64,000 bases of DNA from Streptomyces actinomycinicus (GTDB lineage: Bacteria; Actinomycetota; Actinomycetes; Streptomycetales; Streptomycetaceae), in NCBI RefSeq assembly GCF_016741775.1, contig NZ_JAERRK010000002.1, forward strand, positions 248,001-312,000, written 5' to 3'. The notes below the pieces were generated by a model that saw nothing but the letters and a program-made list of their open reading frames with translations, ran no database searches and was not told the origin of the DNA. Shown piece after piece: positions 37,701 through 47,624 of the stretch; the stretch's first letter is position 1; each line of letters begins with the position of its first letter. The position numbers and the translations under genes were made by a program.

Positions 37701-39058
37701 GGGATCTCCATCGTCACCTTCGTGGGTCCGCCCACCGGACTGCTCACGGCCAGCACGCCGTCGAAGGTGGCGAGCCGGCGCTCGATGCCCCGCAGGCCGG
37801 TGCCGCGGGAGGCGTCGGCGCCGCCCTGCCCGTCGTCGGTGACGGTGATGCGGAGCGCGCCGCGATCGTAACCAAGGTCGATCCGGGCCCGGTCGGCGCC
37901 CGCATGCTTGGCGACGTTGGTGAGGATCTCGGAGACCGCGAAGTAGGCGGCGGACTCGACGGGCATACCGGGCCGGCCCGGCAGGCCGGCCCGGACCTCG
38001 GTGCGCACCGGGCAGGTCATGGCCAACGCCCGTACGGCGTCGGCGAGTCCGCGGTCGGCGAGGACCGGCGGGTGGATGCCGCGGACCAGGTCACGCAGTT
38101 CCCGCAGGGCGGCGGAGGAGGACTGGCGGGCCTCGATCAGCAGGGCGCGTACGGCCTCGGGGTCGGTCTCCAGCAGGTGCTCGGCCGCGTTCAGGGTCAT
38201 CCCCATGGCGACCAGGCGGGCCTGTGCGCCGTCGTGCAGGTCCCGCTCGATCCGGCGTATCTCGGCCATCTGCGTGTCCACCGCGTCGGAACGGGTCGCG
38301 GCCAGGTGCCGGATCCGGCCGGCCATCAGCTCGCTGTCGCCCGGCGCGAGCATCGCCCTGGTGTACAGGGCGTGCCGGCGCACCAGGCGCGGGGCCGCCC
38401 ACAGGGCCAGCGGCAGCTGCAGCAGGCCCAGTACACCCGCGAGCACGGCCGTGACCTGCCCCTCGATCGGGATGAACTGATACCACAGGCCGTCCCATTC
38501 GGTGGACAGCGCGACCCCGAAGAACGCGAGGAAGACGCCCCAGACACCGCTGAGGACCAGCGCGAGCGGGAGGAAGGCGAGGAGCCCGCCGGCGACCGGG
38601 TCCGTCAGCACCCAGACGTACTCCCGCCGGGTCTGCGGGTCGCTCATGATCCAGCGGTACCGGGCGACGGCACCGGAGGCCTTCGCGGGCGCCGGCGGCA
38701 GCGGTCCGGGCGGGCCGGGGATCTCCACCCCCGCCCAGCGGCGGGCGAGTTCCCGCTGCCGCGCGGCCAGGCCGCGTACGCCCTCCATGGCCCGCGGCAC
38801 CATGCCGAGGCCAGGACCGACCAGGCCGATCGCACCGGACACGGCCAGGGAACGGCCGAAGGCCGCCGCCGACATCCCGCACAGCGTCACGGCCCGGCGC
38901 AGGCCGGTCAGTCCGGCGGACACCGAGAATCCTCTGATCGCGTCGATCTCGTCGGTCACGTCGATCGCGTCGGTCACGTCGATCGCGTCGATCGCGTCGA
39001 TCGCGTCGATCGCGTCCGGCGGGCGGATCCCGCCGAGCCCCGTCCCACGGTCGTCCAT
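37664..39058 (-). CDS. Two-component sensor histidine kinase (HisKA_3 type)
   Basis: A 464-residue membrane kinase. N-terminal about 30 residues are a variable DAID/DVTD repeat; then hydrophobic segments at about 52-75, four helices at about 155-235 and the kinase core. Phospho-acceptor His is about 275 in RIERDLHDGAQARLVAMG; the N box is FAVSEILTNVAKHAGADRA and the G box DDGQGGADASRGTGLRGIERRL. The ATG at 39056-39058 is chosen: it follows AGGAGGGGG and precedes the repeat. Upstream readings to 39376 cross a repeat array. It pairs with the overlapping NarL-type regulator. Confidence 0.93.
   Translation of the reverse strand: MDDRGTGLGGIRPPDAIDAIDAIDAIDVTDAIDVTDEIDAIRGFSVSAGLTGLRRAVTLCGMSAAAFGRSLAVSGAIGLVGPGLGMVPRAMEGVRGLAARQRELARRWAGVEIPGPPGPLPPAPAKASGAVARYRWIMSDPQTRREYVWVLTDPVAGGLLAFLPLALVLSGVWGVFLAFFGVALSTEWDGLWYQFIPIEGQVTAVLAGVLGLLQLPLALWAAPRLVRRHALYTRAMLAPGDSELMAGRIRHLAATRSDAVDTQMAEIRRIERDLHDGAQARLVAMGMTLNAAEHLLETDPEAVRALLIEARQSSSAALRELRDLVRGIHPPVLADRGLADAVRALAMTCPVRTEVRAGLPGRPGMPVESAAYFAVSEILTNVAKHAGADRARIDLGYDRGALRITVTDDGQGGADASRGTGLRGIERRLATFDGVLAVSSPVGGPTKVTMEIPCALSSPKTTSS
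38938..39016. repeat. In-gene 9-bp tandem repeat in the kinase N-terminus
   Basis: Repeats of GTCGATCGC and GTCGGTCAC on the plus strand encode DAI and DVT tripeptides near residues 15-40 of the kinase. Perfect copies at the 3' side suggest recent slippage. Confidence 0.85.
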
Positions 39059-39302
39059 ACGGCTCGTTCCCCCTCCTGGCCCCGCTCCGCCTCGCGCGGC
39101 GCCGGCGCCCCACCTCTGCCCGGGCCGATCGGCCCGCCCCTCATTGTGGCTGGTCAGGGGCGGCGAAAGCGGTAGTGAAAACTCCCCTCTTGGACGCGGG
39201 GAGCGGGGAACTTCCGGGAGGCGGGGGCGTGTTCGGCCGGGCGGCCGGAGCGGACAGTCGAGAGCCGTACGGATACACGTACTCCCACCCGTCCGCCGAA
39301 AC

Positions 39303-39406
39303 GCGTGGCCCCGGCCGTCTCCTGACACACGTGGTCCCGGCCGTCCACACAAGCGCGTGGTCCCGGCCGTCCACACAAGCGCGTGGTCCCGGCCGTCTGT
39401 CGACGG
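39303..39406. repeat. 26-bp tandem repeat, four copies
   Basis: Units 39303-39328, 39329-39354, 39355-39380 and 39381-39406. Each contains CGTGG(T/C)CCCGGCCGTC; copies 2 and 3 are almost identical. The last copy is also the left arm of the hairpin at 39382-39417, so the array looks like repeated copies of a terminator arm. Confidence 0.9.
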
Positions 39407-39417
39407 GCGGGACCACG
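39382..39417 (-). terminator. 16-bp hairpin after purH
   Basis: Arms CGTGGTCCCGGCCGTC and GACGGGCGGGACCACG pair over 16 bp with one mismatch and a TGTC loop. It lies 20 bases past the purH stop on the minus strand and probably ends the purN-purH transcript. Confidence 0.75.
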
Positions 39418-39436
39418 GGGGCGGCGGTTCGGCCGG

Positions 39437-41023
39437 TCAGTGGAAGAAGTGGCGCGTGCCGGTGAAGTACATCGTCACGCCCGCCTTGGTGGCGGCCTCC
39501 ACGACCTGCTCGTCCCGGATCGAACCGCCCGGCTGGACGATCGCCCGGACACCGGCGGCGATGAGGATCTCGGGTCCGTCGGGGAAGGGGAAGAAGGCGT
39601 CCGAGGCCGCGTAGGAGCCACGGGCCCGCTCCTCACCGGCCCGCTCGACGGCGAGCTTGCAGGAGTCGACGCGGTTGACCTGGCCCATGCCGACACCGAC
39701 CGAGGCGCCGTCCTTGGCGAGCAGGATCGCGTTGGACTTCACCGCCCGGCACGCCTTCCAGGCGAAGGCCAGCTCCCGCAGTTCCTCGGCGGAGAGCGCC
39801 TCACCGCTCGCGAGCGTCCAGTTGGCCGGGTCGTCGCCCTCGGCCTGGAGCCGGTCGGCGGCCTGGAGCAGCGCACCGCCGTCGATCGGCTTGACCTCGA
39901 CCGGGTGGGCCGGGGCGTCGGGGCAGCGCAGCACGCGGATGTTCTTCTTCTTGGTGAGGGCCTCCAGCGCGCCCTCCTCGTAGTCCGGCGCCACGATGAC
40001 CTCGGTGAAGATCTCCGCGACCTGCTCGGCCATCTCCTTGCTCACCGGCCGGTTCACGGCGATCACACCGCCGTACGCGGAGACCGGGTCGCACGCGTGC
40101 GCCTTGCGGTGCGCCTCGGCGACGTCCGCTCCGATCGCGACGCCGCAGGGGTTGGCGTGCTTGATGATCGCGACGCAGGGCTCGTCGTGGTCGTACGCGG
40201 CACGGCGGGCGGCGTCCGTGTCCGTGTAGTTGTTGTACGACATCTCCTTGCCGTGCAGCTGCTCCGCCGCCGCGAGCCCGCCCTCGCCCGAGGTGTAGAG
40301 GGCGGCGGGCTGGTGCGGGTTCTCGCCGTAGCGCAGGGTGTGCGCGCGCTCCAGGGTGGTGCCGATGAACTCCGGGAACGCGCCCGCGGCGGAGCCGCTG
40401 TCGGACGCGGCGTCCGCCGGGGCGTACGCGGACGCGAACCAGGAGGCGACCGCGACGTCGTACTCGGCGGTGTGCCGGAACGCCTCGGCCGCCAGGCGCT
40501 TGCGGGCCGCGAGGTCGAAGCCGCCGTCCTTCACCGCGGCGAGGACGTCGGCGTACCGCCCGGGGCTGGTGACCACGGCGACGGACGGGTGGTTCTTGGC
40601 GGCGGCGCGGACCATCGAGGGACCGCCGATGTCGATCTGCTCCACGCACTCGTCGGGCGAGGCGCCGGAGGCGACGGTCTCCCGGAACGGGTAGAGGTTG
40701 ACGACGACCAGGTCGAACGGCTCCACGCCCAGCTCGGTGAGCTGCTCGCGGTGGCTGTCCAGGCGCAGGTCGGCGAGGATGCCGGCGTGCACCCGCGGGT
40801 GCAGGGTCTTGACCCGGCCGTCCAGGCACTCGGGGAAGCCGGTCAGCTCCTCGACCTTGGTCACGGGAACCCCGGCGGCGGCGATCCGGCCGGCCGTGGA
40901 CCCGGTGGAGACCAGCTCCACACCGGCCTCGTGCAGCCCGCGGGCCAGCTCCTCCAGGCCGGTCTTGTCGTAGACGCTGACGAGCGCGCGACGGATGGCC
41001 CGCTTGTTGCTCTCGGCGGTCAC
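39437..41023 (-). CDS. purH: Bifunctional AICAR transformylase/IMP cyclohydrolase
   Basis: A 528-residue PurH, last two steps of IMP synthesis. The N-terminal cyclohydrolase (1-200) has [33 protein letters not shown] and [17 protein letters not shown]; the C-terminal transformylase (200-528) has [28 protein letters not shown] and [19 protein letters not shown]. It uses 10-formyl-THF made by FolD, and its substrate AICAR (ZMP) is the ligand of the glyA riboswitch. The ATG overlaps the purN stop by 4 bases, so they are translated together. Confidence 0.97.
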   Translation of the reverse strand: MTAESNKRAIRRALVSVYDKTGLEELARGLHEAGVELVSTGSTAGRIAAAGVPVTKVEELTGFPECLDGRVKTLHPRVHAGILADLRLDSHREQLTELGVEPFDLVVVNLYPFRETVASGASPDECVEQIDIGGPSMVRAAAKNHPSVAVVTSPGRYADVLAAVKDGGFDLAARKRLAAEAFRHTAEYDVAVASWFASAYAPADAASDSGSAAGAFPEFIGTTLERAHTLRYGENPHQPAALYTSGEGGLAAAEQLHGKEMSYNNYTDTDAARRAAYDHDEPCVAIIKHANPCGVAIGADVAEAHRKAHACDPVSAYGGVIAVNRPVSKEMAEQVAEIFTEVIVAPDYEEGALEALTKKKNIRVLRCPDAPAHPVEVKPIDGGALLQAADRLQAEGDDPANWTLASGEALSAEELRELAFAWKACRAVKSNAILLAKDGASVGVGMGQVNRVDSCKLAVERAGEERARGSYAASDAFFPFPDGPEILIAAGVRAIVQPGGSIRDEQVVEAATKAGVTMYFTGTRHFFH

Positions 41024-41658
41024 TGGATAACTACCTTTCGTCCCTCAATGCGATAGCCGTTGCGGGCGAGCCGCCCCACGACCTCGACGAGCAGCCTTCG
41101 CTCGACTTCCTTGATGCGCTCGTGCAGCGCGCTCTCGTCGTCCTCGTCCCGGACCTCGACCACGCCCTGAGCGATGATCGGCCCGGTGTCGACACCGTCG
41201 TCGACGAAGTGGACGGTGCAGCCGGTGACTCTGGCGCCGTACGCGAGCGCGTCACGGACGCCGTGGGCGCCGGGAAAACTGGGCAGCAGGGCCGGGTGGG
41301 TGTTGACGAACCGCCCGCCGAACCGCGCGAGGAACTCCTTGCCCACGATCTTCATGAAACCGGCGGAGACGACGAGGTCGGGCTCGTACCCGGCCACGGC
41401 CTCGGCGAGGGCGGCGTCCCACTCCTCGCGGGTGCCGAAGTCCTTCACCTTGCACACGAAGGTCGGCAGCCCGGCCCGCTCGGCACGGGCGAGACCCTCG
41501 ATGCCGGCTCGGTCGGCCCCGACGGCCACGATGCGGGCGCCGTACGACTCGGCTCCGGTGCGCTCGATCTCGTCCAGGAGCGCCTGCAGGTTGGTGCCGG
41601 ATCCGGAGACCAGCACGACGAGGCGCTTGACCGCTGGGCCAGGGGTGGTGGCGGCCAC
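41020..41658 (-). CDS. purN: Phosphoribosylglycinamide formyltransferase
   Basis: A 212-residue GAR transformylase, formylating GAR with 10-formyl-THF in purine synthesis. Motifs: [15 protein letters not shown] (phosphate loop), [20 protein letters not shown] with the catalytic Asn-His, and [20 protein letters not shown] with the catalytic Asp. The GTG at 41656-41658 is preceded by GAAAGG. It is the first gene of a purN-purH operon. A perfect 16-bp palindrome lies about 60 bases upstream. No pfl riboswitch is seen in the leader. Confidence 0.96.
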   Translation of the reverse strand: MAATTPGPAVKRLVVLVSGSGTNLQALLDEIERTGAESYGARIVAVGADRAGIEGLARAERAGLPTFVCKVKDFGTREEWDAALAEAVAGYEPDLVVSAGFMKIVGKEFLARFGGRFVNTHPALLPSFPGAHGVRDALAYGARVTGCTVHFVDDGVDTGPIIAQGVVEVRDEDDESALHERIKEVERRLLVEVVGRLARNGYRIEGRKVVIQ

Positions 41659-41716
41659 GGTGGGGCCCTTTCTCGGGTGGCGATCCATGTACGGCCGGTC
41701 CGTGCATCCGTACTGT

Positions 41717-41732
41717 GCATTCGTACGAATGC
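41717..41732. promoter_or_regulatory. Perfect 16-bp palindrome upstream of purN-purH
   Basis: GCATTCGTACGAATGC is fully symmetric. A related half-copy (GTGCATCCGTAC) lies at about 41702-41713, next to it, so the box (GTGCATNCGTAC) occurs twice. Position fits an operator for purNH. Confidence 0.5.
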
Positions 41733-41951
41733 TTCGTGCTCCCGGATACGGGGAAGTCTACGAAGCGGGCGACCGCCAGCAACGATACCGGCACTCGGGA
41801 AGGGCCCCTCGGGACGGGTCGCGGGGCGGACGGTAGCGTTCGCAAGGAGTCACGAAGGAGCAGCCTCGGGAACGCGGTGGTCGTGCGGTGCGTTCAGAGG
41901 GTGGAAGCTCACGTCGACTGCCGTAGTCACCTAGGGGAAGACGCTTTTTTC

Positions 41952-43178
41952 ATGCCCGATCGCAGCCTGCGACTCCTCACGTTCCCGCAGCACCCGGCCC
42001 AGGGAGGCGAGCGTGGCTCCGCACTGCTGCGGGAGCGTCCGACCTCACCTCCGGCACAGACTTCGCAGGGCGGCTCGGGCAGTTCGGGAGGCCCAGGCGA
42101 TTCGGGTGGCTCGGGAGCGGGCGGCGCAGGGCAGGGCGGCCCGGGCGTGCCGGATGGCTCCGGTCGTGACGGGCTCGGTCAGGGTGGGTCCGGGCACGGT
42201 GGGTCCGGGCACGGTGGGTCCGGGCACGGTGGGTCCGGGCACGGTGGGTCCGGGCACGGTGGCCCGGGGCAGGACGGTTCCGGCGGCCAGGGTGGTGAGC
42301 GGCAGGACGACAATCCGTTCGCGCCGCCGCCGGAGGGCGCTCCGGACCGGCCGTGGCAGCCGCGCCATCCGGGGGGCGCTACCGGTCCCGGGTACGGCGC
42401 GGATCCGGGGCAGGGCCACGGTCCCGGTCAGGGCCACGGTCCCGGTTGGGGCCACGGTCCCGGTTGGGGCCAGGGTCCCGGTTGGGGCCAGGGACATGGC
42501 CAGGGCCAGGGCCAAGGGCAGGGTCCTCAGGGGCCGGGGCACGGTCCGGGTCCGGTGAACGGCCCCGGTCCGGCGCACGGCCCCGGGCAAGGTCCGGGTA
42601 CGGATCCGGCGCAGGGGCAAGGTCCGGAGCAGGGCCCGGGTCCGGGTGGCTACTCCCCCTGGGGCAATCAGTGGAGCGACCGGCAGCCCGGCCGCTCCCC
42701 CGGCGGCTTCGGTGAGCGGCCCGGCAGCGGGCCCCAGGGCCCCGGCGGCCCGGCCGGCCCCGGCATGCGCTGGGACCCGACGGACCCGGCCCAGCGCCGC
42801 GCGCGCTACGCCCTGCTCTCCGGCATGTGGTCCGTCTTCTTCGTCCTGTTCAGCTGGCCGTACGTGGCCTTGCTGCTGGGCGCGCTGGCCCTGTACTGGG
42901 GGGTGAGCGCGCTGCGTGCCAAGCCGCGCCCTTCGTCGCCGGACGCCCCGTCAGCGCCCACGGCCCCCACCGGCCGGCCCCAGACCACGGCGGCCGTCGG
43001 CGGCCTGATCACGGCCTCCCTGGCCCTGGTCCTGGTGGCCTCGACGTTCACCGTTCAGCTGGTCTACCGCGACTACTACACCTGCGTCGGGGACGCCCTG
43101 ACGCACGAGGCCAAGCAGTCCTGCGAGACCTTGCTGCCGAAGGAGCTGCGGGGCGTACTGGGCGCGCAGAACAGCTGA
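41952..43178 (+). CDS. Membrane protein with long Gly-rich repeat N-terminus
   Basis: A 408-residue protein. Residues about 35-270 are almost wholly Gly/Gln/His/Pro repeats: five copies of a 15-bp unit encoding GGSGH, then 18-bp units encoding GHGPGW-like blocks. The conserved part follows: a [18 protein letters not shown] lead-in, a double helix (about 288-322), a Pro-rich loop and a final helix (about 347-365) with a Cys-containing outer tail ([20 protein letters not shown]). ATG at 41952, after TAGGGGAAG. A TAGCGT at about 41835 may be its -10. Role unknown. Confidence 0.8.
   Translation: MPDRSLRLLTFPQHPAQGGERGSALLRERPTSPPAQTSQGGSGSSGGPGDSGGSGAGGAGQGGPGVPDGSGRDGLGQGGSGHGGSGHGGSGHGGSGHGGSGHGGPGQDGSGGQGGERQDDNPFAPPPEGAPDRPWQPRHPGGATGPGYGADPGQGHGPGQGHGPGWGHGPGWGQGPGWGQGHGQGQGQGQGPQGPGHGPGPVNGPGPAHGPGQGPGTDPAQGQGPEQGPGPGGYSPWGNQWSDRQPGRSPGGFGERPGSGPQGPGGPAGPGMRWDPTDPAQRRARYALLSGMWSVFFVLFSWPYVALLLGALALYWGVSALRAKPRPSSPDAPSAPTAPTGRPQTTAAVGGLITASLALVLVASTFTVQLVYRDYYTCVGDALTHEAKQSCETLLPKELRGVLGAQNS
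42183..42257. repeat. 15-bp tandem repeat, five perfect copies
   Basis: GGTGGGTCCGGGCAC x5 followed by a degenerate sixth, in frame, encoding GGSGH. Perfect identity indicates recent expansion. Confidence 0.93.
42414..42485. repeat. 18-bp tandem repeat, four copies
   Basis: In-frame GGCCACGGTCCCGGTTGG-type units (42414-42431, 42432-42449, 42450-42467, 42468-42485) encode GHGPGW-like hexapeptides in the same gene as the 15-bp array. Confidence 0.85.
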
Positions 43179-43275
43179 GGCCGACCGCGGCGCCGGTTCC
43201 ACGCGCGGAACGCATTCGCCGGCCGCGCTGGACCGGGTGCCGCACACGCCCTCGCCTGCGCGCCGAAGCGATGTC

Positions 43276-45561
43276 TCACTCGGGAGCGTCCGGCCGGGGG
43301 CGGGGGCGGAGACCTCGTGGGGTCTCGGGCCGTGGGCCCTGCTGCCGCTCCGGGTGGTCCGAAGGGCCAGGTGGGAGGGGCGGCCAGGGGATGGGGTCGA
43401 CGTCGGCGGGGCCGGGGCCGGCTGCGTGGGCGGGGCCGGGGTCGGCTGCGTGGGCAGGGCCGGGGTCGGCTGGGTCGGTGTCGCCGGGACCGCCGGCCTC
43501 CGCGTCGGCGGTGTTCCGGGCCGCGGCGGCCTCCTTCAGGGCGGCCCAGCGGGAGGCGCGGGCGACGTCGTTGTGCCAGTCCGTGGGGTACGGCTCGGTG
43601 AAGGGGGTCGGGAACGGGTCCTCGGCGGGGAGGAAGTCGTACAGGTCCTCCTCGCCCGCTTCGGTCGTACGGGGGATGCCCCGCCCCCGCTCGGACGGCT
43701 TCGCCCCGCGCGTGCCCTTCGCCCGCCGCGGGCCCTCGGCCCGCTGTGCTCCCTTCCCCCTCTGCGCCCCGTCGGTCCGCACCGCCGGATCGGCCACGGT
43801 CGCTTCCGGTGCCGGGACCGCTTCCTCTGCCTTCACCGTCTCCCCCACCGACTCCCCCGCCGTCCCCGCACCCCAACCCCTCACCCCGCCGGTCAGCGCA
43901 TCGCTCATCGCACCGGTGAGCGCATCGGCCACCGTCCCCGCACCCGACAGGTGCCCGGCATCCGTGCCGCCCGGCTCCACATCCCCGTCCCGCCCAGCGT
44001 CCCTGCCAACCGGCTCCACACCCCCCGCCCCGGCAGCCGAACCACCGGTGGCCGCACCCGCCGCCCCGGCAGCCGAACCACCGGTGTCCGAACCACCGGT
44101 GGCCGCGCCCACCGCCCGCCCGGCAACCGGACTGCCGTTCACCGCACCCGCCGCCCGCCCGGCGCCCGTACCGCCCGTACCGCCCGTCACCGCCACGGCC
44201 CCCGTTTCCCCGCCCTGCGCCGGGATCCCGCCGCCGCGCCGGCGACGGCTGCGGAGTCGCCAGGCCCGCGCCGTGAGCGCGACCGGTGTCGCGAACAGCA
44301 GGGTCCAGGCCCCGGCCGCCGCTCCGGTCTGCCACCACACCGGGCCGAAGCGGGCCAGCGCGGCCAAGCCCAGGGGGCCGCCCGACAGTTCGGCGAGCAG
44401 GGCGAGGACGGCCGCGCACACCAGTGCCGTCAGCACGACCACTCCGGCGGTCCGGGCGGCCGACCAGCCGGCCGGGGCCGGTTCCCCGGCCGCCGGCCGT
44501 CGCACGGCCGACCGCGCCACGAACCAGCCCGCCGTCATCCCGGCCACCGCCGGGACCGCACCCGCCGCCCAGTTCTGCGGCGTCCCGGCGCCCGGGTCCG
44601 GCACCGCTGCCAGCAGCGGGAACGGGGGCAACAGCGGGGCGGGGTCGGAGAGGAAGGGGTGGACCAGGTGGCCGGTGCCGAGCAGGAACCCGGGGCCGAG
44701 GGCGTAGGACACGGCCCACACCGCCGCGTTGGGGATCAGGGCGACCCCGAGGAGCAGTACCGCGAACCGCCCCGTCCAGCCCTCCGTCAGCTGCAGGAAG
44801 GACGCCCGCGCCGCGTCGCCGTGCCAGACGAGCGAGACTCCGACCAGCAGTGCCCCGCCTCCGAAGGACACCGCCGTCGCGGCACCGGCGGCGCGTGCGG
44901 CCGCCCCCAGCCGGGCCCGCGCGTCCGTGCCGAACGCCAGCCGCCGCACCGGCCCCGGCAGCACCACGAGCACGCTCAGCACCGGGCCGCGCGGGCAGCC
45001 GTACGCCGACCAGACCCCGGCACCCGCGGCGCTCGCCGCGACCAGCGGCAGACACACCGTCACCCAGGTCCACTCGGGGCGCAGTTCCCCACCGGAGCAG
45101 TACAGCGTCGCGGCGGCGCCGACGCCCAGATAGCCGAGGACCACCCCGGTCCATGCGGTGTGTGCCGGGACCGGTGGCGGGCCGTCCGGCTCCGCGGACG
45201 CGTCGGTGGCGTCCCGCGCCGCCTGGAACAGCCGCCACACCGGCAGCGCGAGCAGCAACAACGGGGTGACACCGACGGGCAGGGGCGCACCGGAGAGCGT
45301 GTCCGTGCGGACCAGTTCCACACCGTGCGCCAACAGCCACAGCGCGGCGGCGACGTGCAGTGCGCCGCCCGGTCCGCTGTCGGGGTAGGGCGAGCTGACC
45401 CACAGCGCCATCACGAGCACGGCGAAGACACCGAGCCCGAGTCCGGCCGCGACGGCGCCCCCGAGCAGGCTGGCGGCCAGACCGGGCGAGCGGTCGCGCA
45501 TCCGGGAGAGCAGGGGCGACAACGACGAGCGGCGAGCGGACATCTGGATCACGCACGCCAT
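43276..45561 (-). CDS. DUF6350 family multi-pass membrane protein (PerM-like)
   Basis: A 761-residue protein. The N-terminal about 430 residues carry about ten membrane helices with short loops ([24 protein letters not shown]; later [35 protein letters not shown]). The C-terminal about 330 residues are disordered Gly/Ala/Glu sequence with repeats ([41 protein letters not shown]) and a conserved [14 protein letters not shown] motif near 640. This is the family often annotated cell division protein PerM in actinobacteria; that name rests on mycobacterial work and is only tentative here. The start ATG has GGGAG just before; an in-frame ATG at 45543 is possible. Confidence 0.82.
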   Translation of the reverse strand: MACVIQMSARRSSLSPLLSRMRDRSPGLAASLLGGAVAAGLGLGVFAVLVMALWVSSPYPDSGPGGALHVAAALWLLAHGVELVRTDTLSGAPLPVGVTPLLLLALPVWRLFQAARDATDASAEPDGPPPVPAHTAWTGVVLGYLGVGAAATLYCSGGELRPEWTWVTVCLPLVAASAAGAGVWSAYGCPRGPVLSVLVVLPGPVRRLAFGTDARARLGAAARAAGAATAVSFGGGALLVGVSLVWHGDAARASFLQLTEGWTGRFAVLLLGVALIPNAAVWAVSYALGPGFLLGTGHLVHPFLSDPAPLLPPFPLLAAVPDPGAGTPQNWAAGAVPAVAGMTAGWFVARSAVRRPAAGEPAPAGWSAARTAGVVVLTALVCAAVLALLAELSGGPLGLAALARFGPVWWQTGAAAGAWTLLFATPVALTARAWRLRSRRRRGGGIPAQGGETGAVAVTGGTGGTGAGRAAGAVNGSPVAGRAVGAATGGSDTGGSAAGAAGAATGGSAAGAGGVEPVGRDAGRDGDVEPGGTDAGHLSGAGTVADALTGAMSDALTGGVRGWGAGTAGESVGETVKAEEAVPAPEATVADPAVRTDGAQRGKGAQRAEGPRRAKGTRGAKPSERGRGIPRTTEAGEEDLYDFLPAEDPFPTPFTEPYPTDWHNDVARASRWAALKEAAAARNTADAEAGGPGDTDPADPGPAHAADPGPAHAAGPGPADVDPIPWPPLPPGPSDHPERQQGPRPETPRGLRPRPRPDAPE

Positions 45562-45615
45562 GCTCCCAACGACACGCGCTTTCCCGTCGTAACAGGCGAA
45601 CCCCCGAAGTGTCGC

Positions 45616-45640
45616 TCAATATATGTTTATGTTCTTTATC
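45616..45640. promoter_or_regulatory. AT-rich promoter island before the sigma-like gene
   Basis: A 25-base stretch with only 5 G/C, containing ATATATG and TTTATG, very unusual in this genome. It lies 18 bases before the GTG of the sigma-like gene, in the 96-bp gap to the divergent DUF6350 gene. Likely an unwinding or regulatory zone; -10 candidate TATGTT. Confidence 0.5.
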
Positions 45641-45657
45641 GCACGAAAGGGTGCACG

Positions 45658-46620
45658 GTGACGACGCAGAGCCCCGCCAGCCCACTGCCACCGCCGAACG
45701 AACGCCGACGCCTGCGCCGCTTCCGGCCGCTGACGCCGGCTCAGCTCGCCACGGCACCGGAGGCTTCCGGAAAAGTGACCCCGCAGAAGAACACCGCATC
45801 ACCCCGCACGCCCGAGCCCCAGCCCCTGACGCCCGCTCAGACCTTCGACGCGCTGTACGCCTTCTGCTCCCCCGCCCTCGTCCGCCAGACCTATCTGCTC
45901 ACCGGCCGCCGGGAACTGGCCCGCGAGGCCGTGGAACGCGCCTTCCAGCTGGCCTGGCAGCGCTGGCCCGAGGTGGCCCGGGACCGGGACCCGGCCGGCT
46001 GGGTGCGTGCGGTGGCGTACGACTGTGCGCTCTCCCCGTGGCACCGCTTCCGTCCCCGTTACCGGAACCCGGAGCCCCCGCCGGCCGACCCCGCCGACCG
46101 CGAGCTGCTGCACGCCCTGCTCCGGCTGCCGCCGACGTACCGGCGCACGCTCGTCCTCTACGACGGTGTCGGCCTCGACCTGCCGGAGACGGCGGCGGAG
46201 ACGGAGGCGAGCACCCCGGCCGCGGCCAGCAGGCTGACCCACGCCCGCGAGGCGCTGGTCGCCCAGTTGCCCGAACTGGCCGATCCCGCCCGGCTCCACC
46301 AGCGGCTGCTCGAACTGGCCTCGACGGAACGCCTGGGCGCGGGCAAGCCGACGGTGGTCCGCACCGGCGGCGAACGCCGGAACGTGTTCTGGACCCGGGC
46401 GGCCATCGCCTTCACCGTGACGATCATCGGCGCGACGGCGCTCACGCTGCAGACGGCGCCGACGCGCTACGAGGCGCCCGTGGCCCCGGCCCAGGCGGTG
46501 CAAGGAGTCCCCCCGCCGGCGGCCATGGGCCCCCTGTCCCAGGAGGAACAGGCCCTGCGGGCCAAGCTCCGGCGCGCCGAGACGAGCGGCCCGGAGCGAC
46601 TGTCACCGGAAACGAGGTGA
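45658..46620 (+). CDS. Sigma-70-like factor with C-terminal membrane helix
   Basis: A 320-residue protein. After about 60 disordered residues, a sigma region 2-like block (TFDALYAFCSPALVRQTYLLTGRRELAREAVERAFQLAWQRWPEVARDRDPAGWVRAVAYDCALS) and a region 4-like block (LLHALLRLPPTYRRTLVLYDGVGLDLPETAAETEASTPAAASRLTHAREALV), then a single helix (about 243-262, AIAFTVTIIGATALTLQTA) and a short outer tail. The membrane helix makes it like a sigma/SigE-type or anti-sigma hybrid. The region 4 HTH is shortened, so it may be a regulator rather than a true sigma factor. GTG start with AAGGG upstream. Confidence 0.72.
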   Translation: MTTQSPASPLPPPNERRRLRRFRPLTPAQLATAPEASGKVTPQKNTASPRTPEPQPLTPAQTFDALYAFCSPALVRQTYLLTGRRELAREAVERAFQLAWQRWPEVARDRDPAGWVRAVAYDCALSPWHRFRPRYRNPEPPPADPADRELLHALLRLPPTYRRTLVLYDGVGLDLPETAAETEASTPAAASRLTHAREALVAQLPELADPARLHQRLLELASTERLGAGKPTVVRTGGERRNVFWTRAAIAFTVTIIGATALTLQTAPTRYEAPVAPAQAVQGVPPPAAMGPLSQEEQALRAKLRRAETSGPERLSPETR

Positions 46621-46658
46621 GCACGGCGGCATCCACCGGAAATGGCGAGCACAGACGC

Positions 46659-46695
46659 CGGTAGGCCCGCCCCGGGCGACGGGACGGGCCTACCG
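46659..46695. terminator. 11-bp hairpin between the sigma-like gene and sucD
   Basis: CGGTAGGCCCG (46659-46669) and CGGGCCTACCG (46685-46695) are perfect inverted copies with a 15-base GC-rich loop. It lies 39 bases after the sigma-like gene and 18 bases after sucD on the other strand, so it can end both. Confidence 0.82.
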
Positions 46696-46712
46696 ACGTA
46701 CGGTCAGGAAAC

Positions 46713-47597
46713 TCAGGCGCTCAGGATCTCGCGCGCCAGCTTCGCCGTCTCGGTCGGGGTCTTGCCGACCTTGACGCCCGCGGCCTCGAGGGCCTCCTTC
46801 TTCGCCTGGGCGGTGCCGGACGAACCGGAGACGATGGCGCCGGCGTGGCCCATGGTCTTGCCCTCGGGCGCGGTGAAGCCCGCGACGTAGCCGACGACCG
46901 GCTTGGTCACGTTCTCCTTGATGAACGCCGCGGCACGCTCCTCGGCGTCGCCGCCGATCTCACCGATCATCACGATCAGGTCGGTGTCGGGGTCGTCCTG
47001 GAACGCGGCCAGCGCGTCGATGTGCGTGGTGCCGATGATCGGGTCACCACCGATGCCGACGGCCGTCGAGAAGCCGATGTCCCGCAGCTCGTACATCATC
47101 TGGTACGTCAGCGTGCCGGACTTCGAGACCAGGCCGATGCGGCCCGGCTTCGTGATGTCGCCCGGGATGATGCCGACGTTCGACTGGCCCGGGGTGATGA
47201 TGCCGGGGCAGTTCGGGCCGATGATGCGGGTCTTGTTGCCCTTCTTGCCGGCGTACGACCAGAAGGCGGCCGTGTCGTGCACGGCGATGCCCTCGGTGAT
47301 CACGACGGCCAGCGGGATCTCGGCGTCGATGGCCTCGACGACCGCGTCCTTGGTGAACTTCTCCGGCACGAAGATGACGGAGACGTTGGCGCCGGTGGCC
47401 TCGATGGCCTCCTTGACGGTGCCGAAGACGGGTACCTCGGTGCCGTCGAAGTCCACGGTCTGACCCGCCTTGCGCGGGTTCACGCCGCCCACGACGTTGG
47501 TGCCGTCACCGAGCATGAGCTTGGTGTGCTTCATGCCGGTGGCACCGGTCATGCCCTGGACGATGACCTTGCTGTCCTTGTTGAGCCAGATAGCCAT
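46713..47597 (-). CDS. sucD: Succinyl-CoA ligase [ADP-forming] alpha subunit
   Basis: A 294-residue SucD. CoA-binding Rossmann domain ([19 protein letters not shown]), [20 protein letters not shown], and the phospho-His in [14 protein letters not shown] (about residue 250). With SucC it makes succinate and ATP from succinyl-CoA in the TCA cycle. The ATG at 47595-47597 lies 27 bases after sucC, so they form one operon. Confidence 0.97.
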   Translation of the reverse strand: MAIWLNKDSKVIVQGMTGATGMKHTKLMLGDGTNVVGGVNPRKAGQTVDFDGTEVPVFGTVKEAIEATGANVSVIFVPEKFTKDAVVEAIDAEIPLAVVITEGIAVHDTAAFWSYAGKKGNKTRIIGPNCPGIITPGQSNVGIIPGDITKPGRIGLVSKSGTLTYQMMYELRDIGFSTAVGIGGDPIIGTTHIDALAAFQDDPDTDLIVMIGEIGGDAEERAAAFIKENVTKPVVGYVAGFTAPEGKTMGHAGAIVSGSSGTAQAKKEALEAAGVKVGKTPTETAKLAREILSA

Positions 47598-47624
47598 GGT
47601 GTTTGGTGTCCTCGTCCTGAGTGC

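Larger units (their letters stand above)
39059..39436. other. Gap of about 380 bp with repeat array
   Basis: The kinase promoter should lie in 39059-39180. The right half is a 26-bp tandem repeat that ends in a terminator-like hairpin next to purH. No gene is supported; reading frames here run through the repeat. Confidence 0.5.

Noticed and set aside
33826..41951. pfl riboswitch before folD or purN
   Set aside because: The GTGACTGGCG and CGCCTGGGC blocks are missing from both leaders.
43237..45657. Long plus-strand frame running into the sigma-like gene
   Set aside because: It is antisense to the DUF6350 gene and made of Pro/Arg/His-rich shadow sequence. The sigma-like gene starts at 45658.
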